Shown here: positions 25,588-35,897 of the stretch, piece after piece
How positions within the stretch are numbered: position 1 is the first letter of the stretch
Layout of the letters: every line of letters begins with the position of its first letter
NCBI GenBank assembly: GCA_036520615.1
Contig: DATDJI010000028.1
Span: 1-64,000, forward strand
DNA length: 64,000 nucleotides
Direction of reading: 5' to 3'
Source of the DNA: CAMCXE01 sp036520615
Lineage (GTDB): Bacteria > Pseudomonadota > Gammaproteobacteria > Pseudomonadales > Cellvibrionaceae
Made by a program: the position numbers and the translations under genes
Notes under the pieces: model-generated
What the model saw: the letters and a program-made list of their open reading frames with translations, nothing else
What the model was told of the DNA's origin: nothing
Database searches by the model: none

Positions 25588-27780
25588 TTATGCTATTTCT
25601 CGGCGTTCGCGGCTCAAATTATGCGCAAGAAAGTTTTCAAATTGGCGCGCTGACATAGGTTTGCCAAATAAATAACCTTGCCCTTCGCTGCAGTGTTCCT
25701 GTTGTAAAAAATTATATTCAGAATCAGTTTCTATACCTTCGGCAATAGCTTCTAAATCAAAATTGCGTGCCATATCTAAAAGGGCACGCACGACCGAAGC
25801 ATCACGTTTTGATGTGGAAATACCGCGCACAAATGATTGGTCTATTTTAATGCGTGTGAGTGGATAGGATTTTAATAGGCTCAATGAAGCGTAACCGGTA
25901 CCAAAGTCATCAAACGCTATGCCTACGCCGTAATTATGCAGGCGCGTCAAATCTTCCAGAATTAAATCCTCATTAGCTAATACGATATTTTCGGTAACTT
26001 CTAATTCCAACGCTTCCGGCGGCAGACCGTGGCGCGTAAGCGTGGCGAATACGTCATCAGCTAAATCGCCAGCGTAGAACTGAGCACCACATAAATTAAT
26101 GCCAATGCGAAACTGCGGATAAAAGCGGCGGCGCCATTGAGCGGCTTGGGCGCAGGCTTCGTTCAGTACCCAAGCCCCTACGGCCGCCGCCAGCGGGCCG
26201 TTTTCTAGCGTGTGAATAAAGCTTGCTGGTGTAAGCAGCCCACGCTCTGGATGGTGCCAGCGAATTAATGCCTCGGCACCGGTTATTGTGCCGTTGGCAA
26301 TATTAATTTGCGGCTGATAAAACACGAGAAATTCGCCGCGATCCACCGCCCTGTGCAGCTCCAGACCATATAGCCTGCGGCTTACTGCTTGTTGGCGCAG
26401 GCTGGCATTGAATAAGCAGGTGCGGTTGGGACCGCTGGATTTCGCTTTAAATAAAGCTAGATCTGCATTGCTAACCAGTTCGATTGCTTCTTGAGCGTGT
26501 TTCGGTGCCAGTGCCAGGCCGCAACAGGCGGAAATGCGCACCTCTTGGTCGTTCAGGCAAATCGGTTCTGCAATTGCAGCCGTTAATCGGTTGGCCAGAT
26601 TTAACGCTCCAGCTTCGTTATTAATGTGCACGGCTAAAACGGCAAATTCATCGCCACCAATGCGCGAGACTAAATCGTCATCGGCAAGATTAGCTTTAAG
26701 CCGCGTGGCGATCTCGCGCAACATGGCATCACCAAAGCCGTGGCCTAAAGTATCGTTAATGTCTTTAAAGCCATCGATATCAAATACCAATACTGTGGCG
26801 TTCGGCGTTGAACTTACTAAGTGATTTTCAACGCAGTGGTAAAACATGCCTCGATTGGCAAGGCCGGTTAAAGCATCTGTGGTGTTTTGTTGATGTAAGT
26901 CTTCTTCCTGTTGGCGGCTGCTGAGGTCTTTTATTATCGCTTCAAACCTCATTTGGCCGGCCTCACGCCACGCTAATAACACTAAGCCTACGGAAATTTC
27001 ACTGCCGTCGTTTTTGCGGATTTGAACTTCGGCGGGGAGTTGCAGGTGTTCTAATGAACCGAGTTGTGAGGCCTGGTCGATTAATGAAACAAAGCGCTTG
27101 CGTTCATGCTCGGCCAGCAAAAGGTGAAATTGCAATTGAGTTTTTTGTTCCAGCGGGCAGCCGAAGGCATCGGCAGCGGCCTGATTCCATTCAAGCAGCT
27201 TTAACTGTTCATCAAACCAGATAACCGCCGTCGAAAGGCCATTAGCATAGGAGTCAAACGGCGGCCGCGAGCGAGCGCTGGCCACTTCAATACGCCGTAG
27301 CTCCAGTCGGTCTGAGGCCATTTTGGCCAGCTCATACAGGCGCTGGGCATCGACCTCGGAGAATTCCGGATGCGGTTGATTATCTAAAACACACAATGCA
27401 CCCAGGGCAAAACCTTCTGGTGAGCGCAGTGGCACGCCGGCATAAAAGCGCACGTGTGTTTGACCGGTAACCAAGGGATTATCATAAAAGCGTGAGTCGT
27501 GGCTCGCATCGGGTACAACCATAACGCCGCCTTGATTTATTGCGTGAGCGCAAAAAGATACATCGCGGCGCATATCTACTTCGCCGACTCCGACGCTAGC
27601 GGCAAAAAATACATGGTCGTTGCCAATCATATTTACGGCCGCGACCGGCATACCAAACATATGGGAAGCAATTTGCACGACAGGGTCGAGACTTTTGAGC
27701 ATCTGTTCTTGTTCAAAGCCGTAGCGAGCAAGGGCCTTTAACCGCTCGGGTTCATTGGGGAAAAGTGTCGGGCACTTCAT
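25588..27780 (-). CDS. Cyclic-di-GMP signalling protein: GAF-PAS-GGDEF-EAL
   Basis: 730 residues, no membrane segment, so cytosolic. A GAF domain (about 20-165, with FCAHAINQ and FYAGVPLRSPEGFALGALCVLD) is followed by a PAS domain (about 180-295). The diguanylate cyclase domain has an intact RIGGDEFAVL (about 375). The EAL phosphodiesterase domain has intact EALIRWHHP (about 503), NLCGAQF, ELEVTEN, DDFGTGYASL, KIDQSFV and EGIETDSE. Both catalytic centres look competent, so net activity depends on the sensors. One of three c-di-GMP related proteins within 11 kb. Confidence 0.93.
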   Translation of the reverse strand: MKCPTLFPNEPERLKALARYGFEQEQMLKSLDPVVQIASHMFGMPVAAVNMIGNDHVFFAASVGVGEVDMRRDVSFCAHAINQGGVMVVPDASHDSRFYDNPLVTGQTHVRFYAGVPLRSPEGFALGALCVLDNQPHPEFSEVDAQRLYELAKMASDRLELRRIEVASARSRPPFDSYANGLSTAVIWFDEQLKLLEWNQAAADAFGCPLEQKTQLQFHLLLAEHERKRFVSLIDQASQLGSLEHLQLPAEVQIRKNDGSEISVGLVLLAWREAGQMRFEAIIKDLSSRQQEEDLHQQNTTDALTGLANRGMFYHCVENHLVSSTPNATVLVFDIDGFKDINDTLGHGFGDAMLREIATRLKANLADDDLVSRIGGDEFAVLAVHINNEAGALNLANRLTAAIAEPICLNDQEVRISACCGLALAPKHAQEAIELVSNADLALFKAKSSGPNRTCLFNASLRQQAVSRRLYGLELHRAVDRGEFLVFYQPQINIANGTITGAEALIRWHHPERGLLTPASFIHTLENGPLAAAVGAWVLNEACAQAAQWRRRFYPQFRIGINLCGAQFYAGDLADDVFATLTRHGLPPEALELEVTENIVLANEDLILEDLTRLHNYGVGIAFDDFGTGYASLSLLKSYPLTRIKIDQSFVRGISTSKRDASVVRALLDMARNFDLEAIAEGIETDSEYNFLQQEHCSEGQGYLFGKPMSARQFENFLAHNLSRERREIA

Positions 27781-28184
27781 GTTGCCTCCTCAGCTGGGCT
27801 TTTTTTCTTCTAATCAGCAATATCGATGGAGTATAGAAAGATTATCGCCAGTGGAAAGAAAACTTACCAAATAAGTGCAACATTGAGCGGGTTAAGTGAG
27901 TTGGCGCTTTTTTAAAGTTTAAAAGGATCTATAGGCGCCGCACAGATAGACTTTTTATAAAGATATGTATTAGAGATAAAAACATTTGGATTTGCGCACC
28001 GATAGAATCGGACAACACTTGGTTTATCTGTGTGATTTTTTATTCGATTTTTTGTTACGAATATTTTTTGGATTTCCAGATATTAAGTTTGCAAAATTGC
28101 TTCAAGCTTAATCAGCCGTTCGCGTGTGTTTATGTGTACGCAAGTTTTATTCTTAGCGCCATATTTGCGTAACAATAGCCGTTT
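27781..28184. other. Intergenic region between two GGDEF-EAL genes
   Basis: 404 bp. It should hold the promoter of 25588-27780. No gene or convincing RNA structure seen beyond a 5-bp hairpin near 28005. Confidence 0.35.
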
Positions 28185-31127
28185 TTACATCCCTTTGAGC
28201 AGCATGGCTTCAAACTCTTGTGCCGGAACTGGCTTGCTGAAGTAAAAACCCTGAATTTCGTCGCAACCGTTTTGCTGCAAGAAATGATTGTGTTCTGCGG
28301 TTTCAACCCCTTCGGCAATTACCTTGAATTCAAGGCTGTGAGCGAGTGAAATGACGGCGCGCACGATAGCCGCGTCTTCCGGGTCTGTGAGCATGTCGCG
28401 CACGAACGACTGATCGATTTTAAGCGTGTCGACGCGAAAGCGTTTGAGGTAGCTGAGGCTTGAGTAGCCGGTGCCGAAATCGTCAATGGATAACTTAACG
28501 CCGATTTTGCGCAGTTGGCCGAATGTGGCTATGACTTTTTTAACGTCTCTGGCAATTAGGCTTTCGGTGAATTCTAACTCCAGTTGCTCAGGCGCAAGAC
28601 CCGTTTGTTGCAGGGTTCGAATCACCCAACTGGCTACATCCTGCTGCAAGAACTGCCGTGCAGATATGTTTACGGCGACGCAGGTTGGACTTGCGCAGCT
28701 GTCATTCCAGGCGCGGGCTTGAGCGCAGGCGGTGCGCAATACCCAATCACCGATAGGAACTATAAGGCCTGAATCTTCGGCGATCGGGATAAATTGATCC
28801 GGCGAGACGTTGCCGAGTTTAGGGTGATGCCAACGCAGCAATGCCTCACAGCCCACAATGCGCCCGCTGGCGAGATTGACCTTGGGCTGAAATGCCAGCT
28901 GGAACTGATCCTCCGCGACCGCTTCGCGCAAGTAATTTTCAAGTGTCACCCGCCATTGGGTCTCGGCGCTCATTTCTGGCGTAAAAAATTGATAGGTATT
29001 GCGGCCGAGCTCTTTGGCCCGATACATAGCTACATCGGCGTTGTCGATTAGCATCTCAGGAGTATCACCGTCGTGGGGAAACACGCTGACGCCAATACTG
29101 CCGGACAGATGCACTTTACGGTTGTCAACGAGGATCGGGCAGTCCAGGCTTTTCACAATTTTTTCCGTGGCAATGTAAACATCAGCGGAGCTGTGCAAGC
29201 CGGTGAGCAGGATTAAAAACTCATCGCCGCCGTGGCGTGACACCGTATCGCCCTCGCGCACCAAAGCTGACAAGCGCTCAGCGGCGGCTTTTAACACAGC
29301 GTCGCCAAACGAATGACCGTAGCCGTCGTTAAGAACCTTAAAGCGATCTAAATCTAAATAAAGCAGAGCTAGCTGAAGTCCGGAGCGGCGGGCGTGGCGA
29401 ATCGCTTGGACAATGCGATCCATAATTAGCGTGCGGTTGGGCAGACCGGTGAGATCATCGTGCGTCGCCAGATAACGGATGCGCTCTTCCGCATGTTTGC
29501 GCTCGGAGATATCGTCGATAAATAGCGTGTGTACGTCCTGGCCGCCACTTTTAAACGCGGCCACGCGAAACTCAGCATCGAAAACCCCATGGCGACCGAT
29601 AAATTGCTGCGTGCTCAGCTCGCGAGCAGCAAGCATCGATGTCCATGGGCCGGAGCCATCGTTGATGAATACCACCTGCATTATGTTTTGGCCGATCACC
29701 TGCTCGCGGCTGAGACCAAATAAGCGCTCGGCCGCTCGGTTCCACTCAATGACCGCGAGCTTTTGGTCGACACTTAAAATGGCGGTATTCGTGGAGTCGA
29801 AAATAACGCCTTTTAACATCAGTGAAGCGGCTTGCTGTTCTTTGCTTTCAATAAACTGGCTGACCACTATTCTCATGTGATCGAGAGCTTGTCCGAGTAG
29901 TTGTGTCTCGCGAAACTGCCCGGCGTTGCTAGCGCCAGAAGGGGCAGGCACAGGCAGTTGATTTAAGCCGATTTTGACCAGCTGTCGCTCAAGCTCCGCC
30001 AGAGGCTCGCTAAAACGACGGGCCATGCGCATGGAAACGAACACAAGCCCTAGCGCGATCAGCAGACCCATGGCACCTACTTGATATAGCTGGCGCAACA
30101 GCAGAGCGTTGATAAATGGGGTGGGACGCGAGGTGACCAATAGCCAAGAAAGGCCGCCTTTGAGTTTCAACCGGTTGGCCGCCACCCAGTGCTGATCTGT
30201 CCCCAGCTGCATTTTTTCCACGAATACACCTTCGGGTATTGATAACAGCGGTTTGAGTTCGGGAGTAATTTCTAGCGGTTCCTGCTTAATGTGCGAGGCG
30301 CCAATCAGTCGAGGTGTATCGCTAAGCTCCACCACCTGAATACGCGTGTGATATTCGCTCTCTAAGTTGCGTAAAAAACGGTTGAGGGCGGGCAGGTCAA
30401 AGTCGCTGTCGAGCACGCCGAGCAAATGGCCATCCTTATTGCGCAGCACCTTCACGTAACTAAATCCCCACAGGGATTCGCTGTGATCTCCATGCACGAT
30501 CCAGCGGTAGGTGGGCATCCAGGTTTCGCCGCTCGGGCTGTTCAGCGCCGCTTGATAAAAGGGGCGAGTGCGCGGGTCGTAGTCGTAGCCGGTTAACTCC
30601 GAGTGGGGCACAAAGCCTTCGTTGGTTTGCAAGTAATTGCGAGTGATCAGGCTGGCTCGTGTTTGATCACCTGCACCTGCGCCGGGAAATAACCAGAGCA
30701 AAATCTCGCCTTTGGCCGTTCGCTCCAGATTGCCGTATTCGCCAGTCGCGGCCAGTACTATGCCGAGGTAACTGAGTTCCGGCCGCTGTTCAAAGGCGGC
30801 CAATGAGCGCTCAATCGTTGCGCGCAATGTGGAGGAGGAAATCTCTGGCGCCCGTGCAGCGCGCTCGGCGGACTCACCGGTCATCTCCGCTGCTCGAATT
30901 AAAATATTCAAGCGCTCGGTGGTGCGCGCAAGCGTTTCCTGGGCCTCAAGCTGTGCCGCCTGGTTAGTACTTGTGAAGCTCTGCCAGGCCATGCCGACAA
31001 GCAGAACCACTTCTAGCACTATGACCAGCCCCACGACATTAACCAGTAATGCGCGATTAAACGAAGGCGCTTGTTTGGGTATAAGGTTACGCAACGACGG
31101 TAGAAACGACTTAGCCTGTGTATTCAT
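28185..31127 (-). CDS. Membrane sensor GGDEF-EAL protein with periplasmic Cache-like domain and PAS
   Basis: 980 residues. Transmembrane helix 1 lies around 25-50 (LLVNVVGLVIVLEVVLLVGMAW) and helix 2 around 340-365 (GAMGLLIALGLVFVSM); between them is a periplasmic domain of about 290 residues with the dCACHE-like segment YDPRTRPFYQAAL. A short HAMP-like stretch, a PAS domain (about 435-550), GGDEF (RHGGDEFLIL, about 634) and EAL (EALLRWHHP about 760, DDFGTGYSSLSYL, LKIDQSFVRD, AEGVETAEH) follow. All catalytic motifs look intact. The ATG at 31127 has AGG 5 nt upstream and is preferred over a GTG at 31133. Ligand of the periplasmic domain unknown. Confidence 0.93.
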   Translation of the reverse strand: MNTQAKSFLPSLRNLIPKQAPSFNRALLVNVVGLVIVLEVVLLVGMAWQSFTSTNQAAQLEAQETLARTTERLNILIRAAEMTGESAERAARAPEISSSTLRATIERSLAAFEQRPELSYLGIVLAATGEYGNLERTAKGEILLWLFPGAGAGDQTRASLITRNYLQTNEGFVPHSELTGYDYDPRTRPFYQAALNSPSGETWMPTYRWIVHGDHSESLWGFSYVKVLRNKDGHLLGVLDSDFDLPALNRFLRNLESEYHTRIQVVELSDTPRLIGASHIKQEPLEITPELKPLLSIPEGVFVEKMQLGTDQHWVAANRLKLKGGLSWLLVTSRPTPFINALLLRQLYQVGAMGLLIALGLVFVSMRMARRFSEPLAELERQLVKIGLNQLPVPAPSGASNAGQFRETQLLGQALDHMRIVVSQFIESKEQQAASLMLKGVIFDSTNTAILSVDQKLAVIEWNRAAERLFGLSREQVIGQNIMQVVFINDGSGPWTSMLAARELSTQQFIGRHGVFDAEFRVAAFKSGGQDVHTLFIDDISERKHAEERIRYLATHDDLTGLPNRTLIMDRIVQAIRHARRSGLQLALLYLDLDRFKVLNDGYGHSFGDAVLKAAAERLSALVREGDTVSRHGGDEFLILLTGLHSSADVYIATEKIVKSLDCPILVDNRKVHLSGSIGVSVFPHDGDTPEMLIDNADVAMYRAKELGRNTYQFFTPEMSAETQWRVTLENYLREAVAEDQFQLAFQPKVNLASGRIVGCEALLRWHHPKLGNVSPDQFIPIAEDSGLIVPIGDWVLRTACAQARAWNDSCASPTCVAVNISARQFLQQDVASWVIRTLQQTGLAPEQLELEFTESLIARDVKKVIATFGQLRKIGVKLSIDDFGTGYSSLSYLKRFRVDTLKIDQSFVRDMLTDPEDAAIVRAVISLAHSLEFKVIAEGVETAEHNHFLQQNGCDEIQGFYFSKPVPAQEFEAMLLKGM

Positions 31128-31762
31128 GATCACCTGTTACGCAACTAAAATTTATGCGCGGATACCAGTAAAACAAATGCGGTGTGAAATAGCTTCATGT
31201 GTAAGTTTAGAATTAGCAAAACTGCCGCCTGCTGACATAATCACAAATTCTGTAGCAACGCAAATACCGGAAATCCGCTGGACACAAAGCGCGTAAATTT
31301 TTATTAGTCTGCACATTCATGGCGCGCGCTGCACCTATTGTTAGCTTGTGGACGTAGTTGAGCGCGCTCGATTCTACGGGCGCAGCTTGATACTGTCATG
31401 GCAACTTAAAGCTGTAACCCCGGGGTGATAATAGCTGTTTTTACTATTTATGCAGATAAATCGTTATCGGCAAAAATGTGCGCTGTCTGCTCAGGCGAGG
31501 CCCTACTGTGCATTTGATATCGATTAAAATTTTTAAACGGCTTTTCTACCTGTTCGATTTGCGTACGTTTATTCAGGTGGTGGAGTTAAATGTACGCAAT
31601 TTCCCATGCAGGCAACGCGTAAAAATATCGCCGGCATGACCGTATATGTGTTAAATCGATTTTATTATCGAGTAGTGTTAATGCATGAAATGACAGCTGT
31701 TTACGGCGTGATTAATGTGTGTCAGAACTTGTTATAAAAATTCTATCTTGGCGATAAATAAG
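31128..31762. other. Intergenic region
   Basis: 635 bp upstream of the membrane GGDEF-EAL gene and downstream of the VWD protein gene. No gene recognised. A 155-codon plus-strand frame starting inside the neighbouring gene (30829-31296) is antisense and has no support. Confidence 0.35.
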
Positions 31763-31789
31763 CAAAAAAAGCAGCCCGCAGGCTGCTTA
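31763..31789 (-). terminator. Rho-independent terminator of the VWD/cytochrome gene
   Basis: On the minus strand AAGCAGCC pairs with GGCTGCTT across a 4-nt loop and is followed by T7. It lies about 20 bp after the stop at 31808. Confidence 0.88.
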
Positions 31790-31807
31790 TAGAGAAGTGT
31801 GAACGGC

Positions 31808-34800
31808 TTATTTAGTGGCAAATCGCCAGGTGGGGCTGTCCGTTGTACCGCCTTTGCCATCTTCGGTTATGAGTTTCCAAAAATACGCTTGGCCGGTTTT
31901 TAGATACGTCGGCGTAAAGCTTGCGATATCAGTTTGTAACGGCAACAGCGTGCAACGATCAAACGTGAGTTTTTCACCGGAGGCCCAGAGGCAGAAGCGA
32001 TAATTTAAGCGGTCGCCGTCTTTATCCGCAGTCGGTTTCCAATTAAACGTAATTTTCTCGCCTAAGTCGGTTTGGTTATTTTTCGGGTAGAGCAATTCCA
32101 CCGGCAGAGGTGCATTGTTGGCCTGCAGTTGTTCAACCTGTAAATAGGGCTTAGCAAATGCAGGATCCGCAGTTGTGGCCACATCCTGCGTGCAGTCTTT
32201 GCGCATTACCGTGTTTTTAACGTTCGCGCAGTATTGCTGAGCGAGTTTAAGCTCCATAGGTTTTACCGGTGGTTTATCGGCGATACCGGGGACTTTAGGG
32301 ATATAACAGTTCTTCGCGCCTTCTTTGGGCCAGCCACCTAATACAAAGGTTTTGCTGCTGGTGCCATAGGCGTAATCGAACAAACTGGTTTTATCGTCGA
32401 CGCGCCAGGCGTCGGCAAATTTGCTGTACAGCGTGTAGAAGCGGTCGGTAACACTTGCTGGCATGGCCCCAAGCTGATCGCCCATGGGCAGAGCAGGCAG
32501 CCAATTGCCTGGGGCAACCGAGCCCATAATGCCATCGGTGGCGCGCGCGTTGTGCACATCTACGGCTAGGTACCACACCTGGTAATAGTCCCAAAAGTAA
32601 GGGGTAATCACCACTTGAGTGCCGCCGGGGAATTCCACTTGCAGGCCGCCCGCTACTGGCGTGCTAATGATGCGACCGCCATTGGGCAGATTTATGCCGC
32701 TACTGGTTAAGCGAATGAGCTTACCGTCTATACGCAGCTGCATGCCTTTAGGGTCCGGCTCTCCGCTGATATTGGGCTGATAGCTAATGCGCTGTCCCGC
32801 AACCCTCAGCGCAACAGCTGTGTTTAAGCTGGGGCAGGCGCTCACACCAGTGTTGGGATCAGTCAGGGGAACTTCGGCTCCGAACGGAGTTTGCCGCACT
32901 TGGATTTCCTCGTTTATACCTTTGAGCAGCACAAATTCACCAGTGCTTTGAAAGTCAAAATGCTTATTGTTAACCGTCGTGATGTGCGGGTCGCCGATGG
33001 TGAGCGGGCTGCCACCGACAATCCAGCGGCGCACGGTTTCTTGGTCAGTTTTGCTCAATGCCGGGCCACCGCACGGCATCATGCCGAATGGACACTCTTC
33101 GCTAGTATCGGTGATACGGCCGTATAGATAACTGGTGGCCGGATTGTTCGTGACCAGGTCGGTGGCAAAATCATGCGAGCGAACCAAGCGCTCACCAAAG
33201 GGTGCGCTGTCATTTTCAGAAAAATTCAAATAAGCCGCGCCGAATTCGGAAACCGGCGGATAGTTCAAGCCGCCGTGGCATTCAATACAGCTCTTGTTAA
33301 AAATGCGCTGTACATCTGTATATGTAGGCACATCGTTAATGCCGGGCAGTGTGGCAAGGGTGGCATTGACGGCGGGAATTAAGCTTGCACAACTGGTGGG
33401 TGCGCTTAAGCCGCTGATCGGTTCTGCCGCGAGGGTTGCTTCAATTTGATTGGTCAGCGGAGTGCTATAGGTGCCGAACACATCGGCAAACGTATAAGTG
33501 CGTGAACGGCCGCGCACGCTCATCGACCATTTATCTACGGATACGCCAAGTGGTTCTAAAAAGAAGCGATAGAGCGCGACCTTGTTGGTGTTGCTGCCGT
33601 AGTCTTCCCGGTCAACGTATTTGCCACCCATAATTGTTGCATCCGCACTAAAGCCTGCGGTTGGGCGGCGGAACACTTCCTGGCGAATACGGCCCAGATC
33701 CGCAAGCGTGCCGAGGCTTGTAGCTGCGCCATATTCCTGAATTAATCCGTTACCGCCACCGGGCAAATAAATATCCCCCGTGCGCGAGAGATTTAGTTTT
33801 TGCACGTCTGCTTTGCGGCGCGGCAAGCTTTGAGCGCGAGTGCGGGTATCGGCCACTATGTCGTTAATAGTCATACCTGCGCGAGCGGTAAAAAAAGCTT
33901 GATTTGCCGTCAAGGCAGTTCCGCTTGTGCTCACTACCTGATTAGTACCGGCATTAATACTTAAGCAGCCTTTGTTAATGGCCAAGGCGATCGGGCGTAC
34001 ATCTATGGGCACACTTCCGGTAGCGTATCGATGGCTAGCAACTTCATCAGCCACGCGCTGTTGATTGAGATTACCGTCGGCGCCACCGAGCAAATCAAAT
34101 AATTGTACGGCGCGTCCCTCGTCGCTCGTTGGCGTCAGCGAATGGTGAAGAGTTAAAAAGCTGCCCCCTTGATTGACCGTCGTTGCGGGCAACACGGTGT
34201 TGTTGGCAAAACCATAATTCACACTGGTCGTACCGCTGCCTGCGATGGCAGGTTCGGTAAATACTGGCGAGAAGGGATCAAAGCCAAACACGATCCGGCC
34301 GTCATTGGCGCCGCCAGATAAACGGGTAATAGTGTGGGCAGCTGTTACTCCTGGCGGTTGTAACTGCAATTGTTCCAACACCGCGCGCACCGGTTCATTG
34401 CTGCGCCAATTCCATAAATTAAAAATTTTGCGAAAGGCCGCAGCCTCTACGGAGCCTTGATAAATACGGTCGCGGTTGAACGGCATCAAACCGCCCCAGC
34501 TATCGTACGAATCCCAATTGGGTTTGTTTTTAGCTTTGACTAAGCCTGGCGGCACACCGGTTGTGCCGGGGTCCATGCTGAAGTTCAGTACATTGCGCGT
34601 GGAGTGACAGCGCGTACATTTATCGTCATCTACCGCTACGCCGCGGCTGCGCGCGGGCACCTCGCCCATGGCGGGCACAGGGGCCAGTACAATTTCATGG
34701 AAGCGAAAGTTTTTCTCCGCCGCATCCCACTGCATATATTCAATAGCGTTCGGGTGCGCACCAGGGTAGGCGCTGTGTGTGGCAAGGCCGAGACTAAATA

Positions 34801-35350
34801 CAGCCTGCGCATTGGCATTGGGCAAAAGAATACGCGGCATGGCGGCGGTGCCGGTTTGCAAACTCTCCGAGCGCGACATTAATAGCCAGTTTTGTTTAAA
34901 TTCCGCCGGTAACGCGCTAATAAATTGCGCCGGTGTAGTGATTGAAGGGTTATCAGTTAAAAACGTTTGAATCGCCGTGGGGGTGAAACTTGCCAATGCC
35001 GGAATCGGCGTTAGCGGTGTAAACAGTGCCCGCACCGAACGGGCCGAGCTGGTGTTCACCATACAGCTCCCGTTCCCGCTGCAGTCGCCCTCCCAGCCTG
35101 CAAACATAGAGGCACCTGTAGCAGTGGCCGTAAGTGTTACATTCAACCCCGAGCCATAAGCCTCGTCGCAATCGGCACCACAATTAATGCCTGGCATGCT
35201 GGAGATAACCGTGCCGCTGCCGAGGCCTTGTTTCATCACTTTTACATTGGCCGCCTGGGCGCCTTGCACGAGGCTTGCGCCCCAAACTAAAACACTCAAC
35301 ACCATCGGCCAACTCGGCCGTGTGCGGTTTTTATTCAATTGATTTTGCAT
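31808..35350 (-). CDS. Very large secreted di-haem protein with InlB-type repeat, VWD domain and Fn3-like C-terminus
   Basis: 1180 residues from the ATG at 35350, which follows AAGGATT; 50 extra codons upstream in frame would bury the signal peptide (SVLVWGASLVQGAQAA). Domains: a Bacterial_repeat/InlB_B-like unit (about 35-110, GLGSGTVISSMPGINCGADC ... FAGWEGDCSG); a large region with two c-type haem motifs, CTRCH (245-249) and CIECH (688-692); a von Willebrand factor type D-like domain beginning GDPHITTVNNKHFDFQS (about 786); and a C-terminal fibronectin-type module (about 1085-1180, ITFNWKPTADKDGDRLNYRFCLW). It is presumably exported and extracellular or periplasmic; an electron-transfer or adhesive role is possible. 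I do not recognise a characterised homologue. Confidence 0.85.
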   Translation of the reverse strand: MQNQLNKNRTRPSWPMVLSVLVWGASLVQGAQAANVKVMKQGLGSGTVISSMPGINCGADCDEAYGSGLNVTLTATATGASMFAGWEGDCSGNGSCMVNTSSARSVRALFTPLTPIPALASFTPTAIQTFLTDNPSITTPAQFISALPAEFKQNWLLMSRSESLQTGTAAMPRILLPNANAQAVFSLGLATHSAYPGAHPNAIEYMQWDAAEKNFRFHEIVLAPVPAMGEVPARSRGVAVDDDKCTRCHSTRNVLNFSMDPGTTGVPPGLVKAKNKPNWDSYDSWGGLMPFNRDRIYQGSVEAAAFRKIFNLWNWRSNEPVRAVLEQLQLQPPGVTAAHTITRLSGGANDGRIVFGFDPFSPVFTEPAIAGSGTTSVNYGFANNTVLPATTVNQGGSFLTLHHSLTPTSDEGRAVQLFDLLGGADGNLNQQRVADEVASHRYATGSVPIDVRPIALAINKGCLSINAGTNQVVSTSGTALTANQAFFTARAGMTINDIVADTRTRAQSLPRRKADVQKLNLSRTGDIYLPGGGNGLIQEYGAATSLGTLADLGRIRQEVFRRPTAGFSADATIMGGKYVDREDYGSNTNKVALYRFFLEPLGVSVDKWSMSVRGRSRTYTFADVFGTYSTPLTNQIEATLAAEPISGLSAPTSCASLIPAVNATLATLPGINDVPTYTDVQRIFNKSCIECHGGLNYPPVSEFGAAYLNFSENDSAPFGERLVRSHDFATDLVTNNPATSYLYGRITDTSEECPFGMMPCGGPALSKTDQETVRRWIVGGSPLTIGDPHITTVNNKHFDFQSTGEFVLLKGINEEIQVRQTPFGAEVPLTDPNTGVSACPSLNTAVALRVAGQRISYQPNISGEPDPKGMQLRIDGKLIRLTSSGINLPNGGRIISTPVAGGLQVEFPGGTQVVITPYFWDYYQVWYLAVDVHNARATDGIMGSVAPGNWLPALPMGDQLGAMPASVTDRFYTLYSKFADAWRVDDKTSLFDYAYGTSSKTFVLGGWPKEGAKNCYIPKVPGIADKPPVKPMELKLAQQYCANVKNTVMRKDCTQDVATTADPAFAKPYLQVEQLQANNAPLPVELLYPKNNQTDLGEKITFNWKPTADKDGDRLNYRFCLWASGEKLTFDRCTLLPLQTDIASFTPTYLKTGQAYFWKLITEDGKGGTTDSPTWRFATK

Positions 35351-35897
35351 AATCCTTCTCCACGAACAAATAAAAAAATAGCGCCTGTTACATTCAATAT
35401 GTTTAAGGCGCTCACTTAACTGGCAATAAGGCGGCGTAGTAATACGCCGTAGCATGCCCGCTGATAGTGGCCTGGTGTGAAGAGATAGATCTGTGTGCAA
35501 ATGGCTGCGGTATTTGTGAAATTTTCACCATCACGCAATTTATGGGAACTTTTTTAAGTTTTAATCGTTGGGCCGACTATAGAAGCTGAATGTTAACTTC
35601 CAGCGAGCATAAATATGCATGGTAGCGGCGGCTGTTTCAGAAGGACTTTTACGGTAACAGCTCGGATATTCACACTATTTAAATTAGATGTGAAATAAAA
35701 AAACATTTGTTCTACAAGTATTCGAGAAAATTAAACGGACCTATTTCTAAATTGAATTACCTTTTTAAAAGCGCTTCGCATTGGATAGATCCAGACGGCG
35801 TACTCAATCGCTGTACTAATAGCAACTCGGTTCTACTCACCCCGGTGTGTGTACTTATAATTAGGTTCCGACAGGACGAATATCGGATTCAATACTT
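35351..35897. other. Divergent intergenic region, VWD protein / PilZ protein
   Basis: 547 bp. It carries TATAAT at 35856-35861, a plausible -10 for the PilZ gene, but without a good -35 at the right distance. Nothing else recognised. Confidence 0.35.
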
